Below, one piece after another: positions 60,532-64,000 of a stretch of 64,000 nucleotides of DNA. Position 1 is the stretch's first letter. Each line of letters opens with the position of its first letter. The stretch covers positions 1 to 64,000 of the forward strand of contig JAJZAB010000002.1 in assembly GCA_021799635.1 (NCBI GenBank), written 5' to 3'. Made by a program: the position numbers and the translations under genes. Source of the stretch: Microcaldota archaeon. GTDB lineage: Archaea; Micrarchaeota; Micrarchaeia; Micrarchaeales; Micrarchaeaceae. The notes beneath the pieces are model-generated. The model saw only the letters and a program-made list of their open reading frames with translations, had not been told where the DNA came from and did no database searches.

Positions 60532-61761
60532 TTATGCGCTATGGTCGATATCTATTTTTATCAGCCTTTTATAGTACCTTTCGAATAGGCTCTCTATCTG
60601 CCCCTTGAGCATCTTCTGCGCCTTCCTTATATTCTCCTCCTCCTTAATTATGTCTGATGCAGACCTGATCCTTTCAGCCTCACCCCTCTCCGCCCTGCTT
60701 ATATCCCTGCTTATCCTCTCAAGCTCAGCCATCTCATCCACTATTGGCTTCCTGCTGCTTTCCAGCACCCCGATCTCTTCTATAAGCGCGGATAGGGTCC
60801 CGCTTAGAATGAAATCCGCAGCGGCAATGGCTTGCTGCCTGTTCTTTACATCTACCTTCCCGGACTCCATCTCCTTCTTCAGCGACAATACGTTTTTGTA
60901 GAACTGCCCGTATTCTTCAGTAGCTCTGAAGAGTGTATCTACAGGGTTTTCTATGTAGTATGAGAGCACCTTTTTTGACTGCATGCCATGCTCGTACTTC
61001 TTCGTCGCCTTCGCAAGCGGCGCCATTGTAAGGGATATTCTTGATTTGATGTCAGATATTCCCTTGTTCGCGGCGGTCAGGCGTTCCCCAAGCTCACTAA
61101 TCTTCATCCTCACCTGCGACATTTCCTGTTCCTTGGACGAGCGCGCCTCATTGGCCGATCCGCCGATGTCTGCAGAGGCCTTCCTGATCTCTTCCAGCTC
61201 CTCCCTGAAGGCTACGAGCTTCTGTATGGACTCAAGGATCTCCCTGTATTCTCCCACCTCCCTGCTTCTCAGGGTCAGCTCGGCCTTCAGAGCCTTTGCA
61301 TACCTCTCCATGCTCGAAAAGGACGCCCTGAACATGTCCAGCCCGTTTGAATAGGATTCAAGCACCAGCCTGAACCTCGCGTTTACCTTGAGTATCTCAT
61401 TTTTCGCGTACTCGATGTTCGCCAGTTCGCTTTCATACCTGTTGTATATGTTGTCAGACTCTCCGGCTGCCTCAGCAGACAGTATCCTCCTCAGGGCGTT
61501 TATGTAAGCCTTTTTCTGCTCATTTATGAAAGTCTGGCTCACATTCCTTAAACCCTCTCTATCCGGCTCCGCTTCCGATGCCTCGAACGCGCTGCAGGCT
61601 TCAAGAAATGCGTCTCTTGAAGCGCGTATGCCAACCACTATAGAGTGGGCTTTTGCCTCAAGGCTGCCGAGCTTCCTGTCAAAAAGCTCGTTTAGCAGCG
61701 GCACTAGATGGATTACAAGGACGTCTTCCGAATCTTTCTGTTTGCCCCTTCCGAAAAGCAT
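60532..61761 (-). CDS. Long coiled-coil protein of unknown function
   Basis: The track starts at 61905; ATG 61761 (MLFGRGKQKDSEDVLV) lies downstream of a TTTATAAAAG element and gives 409 residues. It is almost wholly helical with heptad patterns (EYREILESIQKLVAFREELEEI; EIGVLESSRKPIVDEMAELERI). No TM segment. It may be a structural or SMC-like accessory protein; no head or hinge domain is visible. The intergenic space holds the divergent promoter shared with the small membrane protein gene. Confidence 0.65.
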   Translation of the reverse strand: MLFGRGKQKDSEDVLVIHLVPLLNELFDRKLGSLEAKAHSIVVGIRASRDAFLEACSAFEASEAEPDREGLRNVSQTFINEQKKAYINALRRILSAEAAGESDNIYNRYESELANIEYAKNEILKVNARFRLVLESYSNGLDMFRASFSSMERYAKALKAELTLRSREVGEYREILESIQKLVAFREELEEIRKASADIGGSANEARSSKEQEMSQVRMKISELGERLTAANKGISDIKSRISLTMAPLAKATKKYEHGMQSKKVLSYYIENPVDTLFRATEEYGQFYKNVLSLKKEMESGKVDVKNRQQAIAAADFILSGTLSALIEEIGVLESSRKPIVDEMAELERISRDISRAERGEAERIRSASDIIKEEENIRKAQKMLKGQIESLFERYYKRLIKIDIDHSA

Positions 61762-61843
61762 TAACGCACCATAGCCTGTAGTACCAGCAACTTTTATAAA
61801 TACATTATATAATATATGATTGTAACTGTACAATAGTGACCAG

Positions 61844-62086
61844 ATGGAATACAAATCACGGCTTTTGCCATGGATAACAATGCTTGTATTTGTATACAAC
61901 GTCATAGTCGGATATGTGGTTGTAGTATATACCGTTGGGCTCTATAAAGCCCTTTTCCTTTTTCTCATAGTAATAGACTACGTTATAATATTTTACTTTA
62001 TGCTTTTGTCAAGGACCTCAGTGACCAAAGAGCGTATACCTGCCGTGCCCGGCGCCGGACGCCGAAGGAATGTATCTAAGGATTGA
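61844..62086 (+). CDS. Two-TM small membrane protein (tandem copy 1)
   Basis: An 80-residue protein: two TM helices (about 12-33 and 38-60) and a basic C-terminal tail (PGAGRRRNVSKD). VYNVIVGYVVVVY and IVIDYVIIFYFMLL match the next gene's IYNVVIGVAAIR and LSVDFFLVAYYVFFLL in register, so the two genes are paralogues. The function is unknown. Confidence 0.6.
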   Translation: MEYKSRLLPWITMLVFVYNVIVGYVVVVYTVGLYKALFLFLIVIDYVIIFYFMLLSRTSVTKERIPAVPGAGRRRNVSKD

Positions 62087-62107
62087 TTTTCAATAGGTGA
62101 GTTGCGG

Positions 62108-62323
62108 ATGATAAAATATGAGAACGGGGTTGCCTTCCTTGCAATAATATACAACGTTGTCATAGGCGTTGCGGCTATAAGGCTTGTGCTGCTGCCAGCC
62201 GTAGTGCTGATATTCCTATCCGTGGACTTTTTTCTCGTGGCCTACTACGTCTTTTTCCTGCTCGATGAAAGGAAGAAGATGCTCAATGCCCCTGCAAAGC
62301 CTCGCGGCGCTAGGCGCAAGTAG
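62108..62323 (+). CDS. Two-TM small membrane protein (tandem copy 2)
   Basis: About 71 residues from ATG 62108, preceded by GGTGAGTTGCGG; the track start 62102 adds two. It has the same layout as the gene 21 bases upstream: IIYNVVIG in the first helix, a conserved Asp at the start of the second, and a basic tail (PRGARRK). A duplicated pair is inferred. Confidence 0.6.
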   Translation: MIKYENGVAFLAIIYNVVIGVAAIRLVLLPAVVLIFLSVDFFLVAYYVFFLLDERKKMLNAPAKPRGARRK

Positions 62324-62392
62324 CCCCTGCCAATCCTGACGCATGCGGAGAAGCCTCCGATGAAGCCCAGCAGGCCTCAATCTGGTAATATA

Positions 62393-63232
62393 ATGACAAC
62401 CCCAAGGCAGGCATACAGGATAATGCAAGAGCAGCATTTTTTAGTGGACCAGGATGCAATAAATTCGATAGTGGGCAGGGCTGGCCTAAACACTTCGGAT
62501 ACTGTGCTTGAGATAGGCGGCGGAACAGGAAAGCTGAGCTCAGAAATCGCGTCCAGGTGCGGAAGGCTGATCATCGTAGAAAAGGACAGGAGGCTATGTG
62601 CACTACTCACCAGGAAGCTCGCCCCCGTTGGAAATGTTTCCGTTGTCCCAGGCGACGCCCTGTCAGTAAAGCTGCCCGCATTTGATAAAATTGTGGCCAA
62701 CATGCCGTACTCCATAACTATGCAATTTTTTGAAAGGCTCGTCAATGAAGGAAGGCAGCTCTTCGACAGTGCGGTGCTGGTCCTGCCATATTCCCTGCAG
62801 AAAAAGATTACCACAGGAGTGGATTCTGAGGCCTTTGGACTTCCTTCCGCTTTTTTCTTCGCTTTCTACGAAACTGAGGTTTTCCTTGACATAGGAAGGG
62901 ACAGCTTCAGCCCTCCTCCGCGCGGGAGGTCCTCTGCAGTGTTTTTCAAGCCTGCCGGAAATTCGTCAATGCACGCTGCGGCAAGGCTAGTGCTGCGGTA
63001 TATGTTCAAGCACAGGAACATGAAGGTTGGCAACGCTATAACCAGGTCGCTATGGGATGGATACGCCGAGCTGGGAAAAAGGCTGACAAAGAAGGAGGCG
63101 GCCGTGGCTGCAAACCGCATATTGTCAGGTAGAGAAAGCCACCTTGGCGATAAGGTTATACTCCGTCTTTCAAACATGGAATATAGGGATATTACTGCGA
63201 AGCTCATCTCCTGGGAAACGGCAAGCCGGTAG
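62393..63232 (+). CDS. Divergent RsmA/KsgA-family rRNA dimethyltransferase (copy 2)
   Basis: About 279 residues from ATG 62393, which follows GGTAATATA; the track start 62360 adds 11. SAM-binding VLEIGGGTGKLSSEIASR, IIVEKDRRL and catalytic NMPYSITMQFFERL are present, so the methyltransferase core is intact. The N-terminal EQHFLVDQDAINSI matches the family. The C-terminal domain differs from copy 1 and includes a longer basic tail. Either copy 1 or 2 is the true 16S enzyme; the other may modify a different RNA. Confidence 0.85.
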   Translation: MTTPRQAYRIMQEQHFLVDQDAINSIVGRAGLNTSDTVLEIGGGTGKLSSEIASRCGRLIIVEKDRRLCALLTRKLAPVGNVSVVPGDALSVKLPAFDKIVANMPYSITMQFFERLVNEGRQLFDSAVLVLPYSLQKKITTGVDSEAFGLPSAFFFAFYETEVFLDIGRDSFSPPPRGRSSAVFFKPAGNSSMHAAARLVLRYMFKHRNMKVGNAITRSLWDGYAELGKRLTKKEAAVAANRILSGRESHLGDKVILRLSNMEYRDITAKLISWETASR

Positions 63233-63266
63233 CCAAAAACATGACAAGATGGCAGGCGCTTTTAAA

Positions 63267-64000
63267 CTACAATGAATTAATTTGGAATGCGTGCACCACA
63301 TCTACCAGCCTCTTGACATTTTCAGGCTTCGTATCTGGCAAAATCCCGTGCCCAAGGTTAAAAATGTGTCCCCTCCTGCCGCGTACCAGTTCCAGTATCC
63401 CAACTGCAGAGTCGGTCATGTGCTTGCCGCCATCAACTAGAAGCGACGGGTCTAAGTTCCCCTGTATAGCCCTTGAATATCCGATCTGCGACCATGCGTG
63501 ATTTATATCATTATGCCAGTCTACACCAATGACATCGCAGCCGAGCTGCGCTATATCCTTTAGTATGCTGTCCGAGTTAAGGGCAAAATGTATTTTGGGT
63601 ACTGAAGAGTCCACTGCGGAAATACTTTTAAAGATTTTTTTGGAATACGGCATTATAAACCTGCAGTATGTTTCTCTATCAAGTATCCCACACCACGTGT
63701 CAAAAAGCTGTATGGCATCCGCGCCAGCCCGCACCTGAAGCTCCAGATACTCTATTACTATGTTGGTAAGCTTGTCCATAAGCCTATTGAATACGCCCTG
63801 CTCGTTTTCTAACATCCATAGCGTTTTTTCAAATTTTTTGTTGTGCACCCCGTCTATCATATAGCATGCCATGGTAAAGGGGCCCCCAGCAAAGCCTATG
63901 ACCGGCACATCTACCTTGCCCTTTAGCAATTTTATCGCATCTGCTACAAAACCGACTTCCTCCACATCATACTCGGTTAAATTTTCTACGTCAGACATGC
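63267..64000 (-). CDS. hemE: Uroporphyrinogen decarboxylase, 5' end beyond window
   Basis: Decarboxylates uroporphyrinogen III to coproporphyrinogen III in haem synthesis. GFAGGPFTMACYMIDG, the DAIQLFDTWCGILDRE strand, VIGVDWHNDINHAW and the C-terminal FNLGHGILPDTKPENV are those of HemE. About 244 residues are visible; full-length enzymes have about 340, so about 100 N-terminal residues lie beyond the right edge. The ATG in the track (63998) is internal. No other haem gene is in the window. Confidence 0.92.
   Translation of the reverse strand, partial: MSDVENLTEYDVEEVGFVADAIKLLKGKVDVPVIGFAGGPFTMACYMIDGVHNKKFEKTLWMLENEQGVFNRLMDKLTNIVIEYLELQVRAGADAIQLFDTWCGILDRETYCRFIMPYSKKIFKSISAVDSSVPKIHFALNSDSILKDIAQLGCDVIGVDWHNDINHAWSQIGYSRAIQGNLDPSLLVDGGKHMTDSAVGILELVRGRRGHIFNLGHGILPDTKPENVKRLVDVVHAFQINSL

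Noticed and set aside
1-64000. CRISPR array
   Set aside because: I saw no series of short repeats with regular spacers, and no cas gene. The only clear repeats are the tRNA-derived and IS-related ones listed.

Overview
This window looks like part of a small archaeal chromosome. The best inference is a DPANN-type lineage resembling the acidophilic ARMAN/Micrarchaeota; that placement rests on gene flavour, not on a marker search. Archaeal traits visible in the sequence are TATA-box promoters close to start codons, tRNA genes without encoded CCA (two of the six carry introns), Sec61-beta, a replication factor C small subunit, a DUF460 protein, a TRAM-domain protein, archaeal prenyl synthases and a divergent TFB-like cyclin-fold protein. 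Start codons are often preceded at very short distance by GGTGAT or GGTAAT.

Layout. 1-11.5 kb: tRNA-Leu, an amino-acid permease, a YchF-type GTPase, Sec61-beta, an AbrB/winged-helix protein, the NAD(P)H-hydrate repair enzyme, ArgRS, tRNA-Arg, a membrane-anchored DsbA-fold protein and DUF460. 11.5-13 kb: tRNA-Glu followed by a short AT-rich accessory patch (small membrane protein, basic HTH-like protein, GNAT enzyme, possible small RNA). 13-20.6 kb: FkbM methyltransferase, thioredoxin, GH15-like hydrolase, TauE exporter with a DUF1634 partner, tRNA-Thr, a first RsmA/KsgA, and a metallo-hydrolase. 20.7-27.7 kb: a 1851-residue surface protein and a basic membrane protein. 27.8-46.5 kb: three RCK/TrkA-domain genes in a row, two tandem prenyl synthases, NDK-like kinase with pyrophosphatase, TPR-AAA ATPase, RNase H, AMMECR1, tRNA-Ile with a D-loop intron, thioredoxin reductase, DinB, MEMO, an ATP-sulfurylase pair (CysD/CysN) facing a CopG-type regulator, peroxiredoxin and RFC.

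46.6-56 kb is an AT-rich integration island that starts at tRNA-Pro. Copies of the tRNA 3' end recur at about 52.1, 53.2 and 55.9 kb, and the last two lie in 53-bp direct repeats that bracket a 2.7-kb cassette (PD-(D/E)XK-like nuclease, methyltransferase, NUDIX). Each copy is followed by a related TATA-containing box, also found after tRNA-Glu at 11.6 kb. Inside the island lies the most novel candidate system: a 33-codon ORF with its own TATA box, a radical SAM/SPASM enzyme, a pentapeptide-repeat protein, and a convergent PEP-synthase-like phosphotransferase with an unfamiliar C-terminal domain. It could be a peptide-modification (RiPP-like) locus.

56-64 kb: TRAM protein, TFB-like protein, small unknown proteins, MscS channel, coiled-coil protein, paired two-TM proteins, a second divergent RsmA/KsgA and a truncated HemE. 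Decayed IS200/IS605 ends are scattered through the window; one forms the leader of sec61-beta, and a TnpB N-terminal stub overlaps the start of a prenyl synthase gene.
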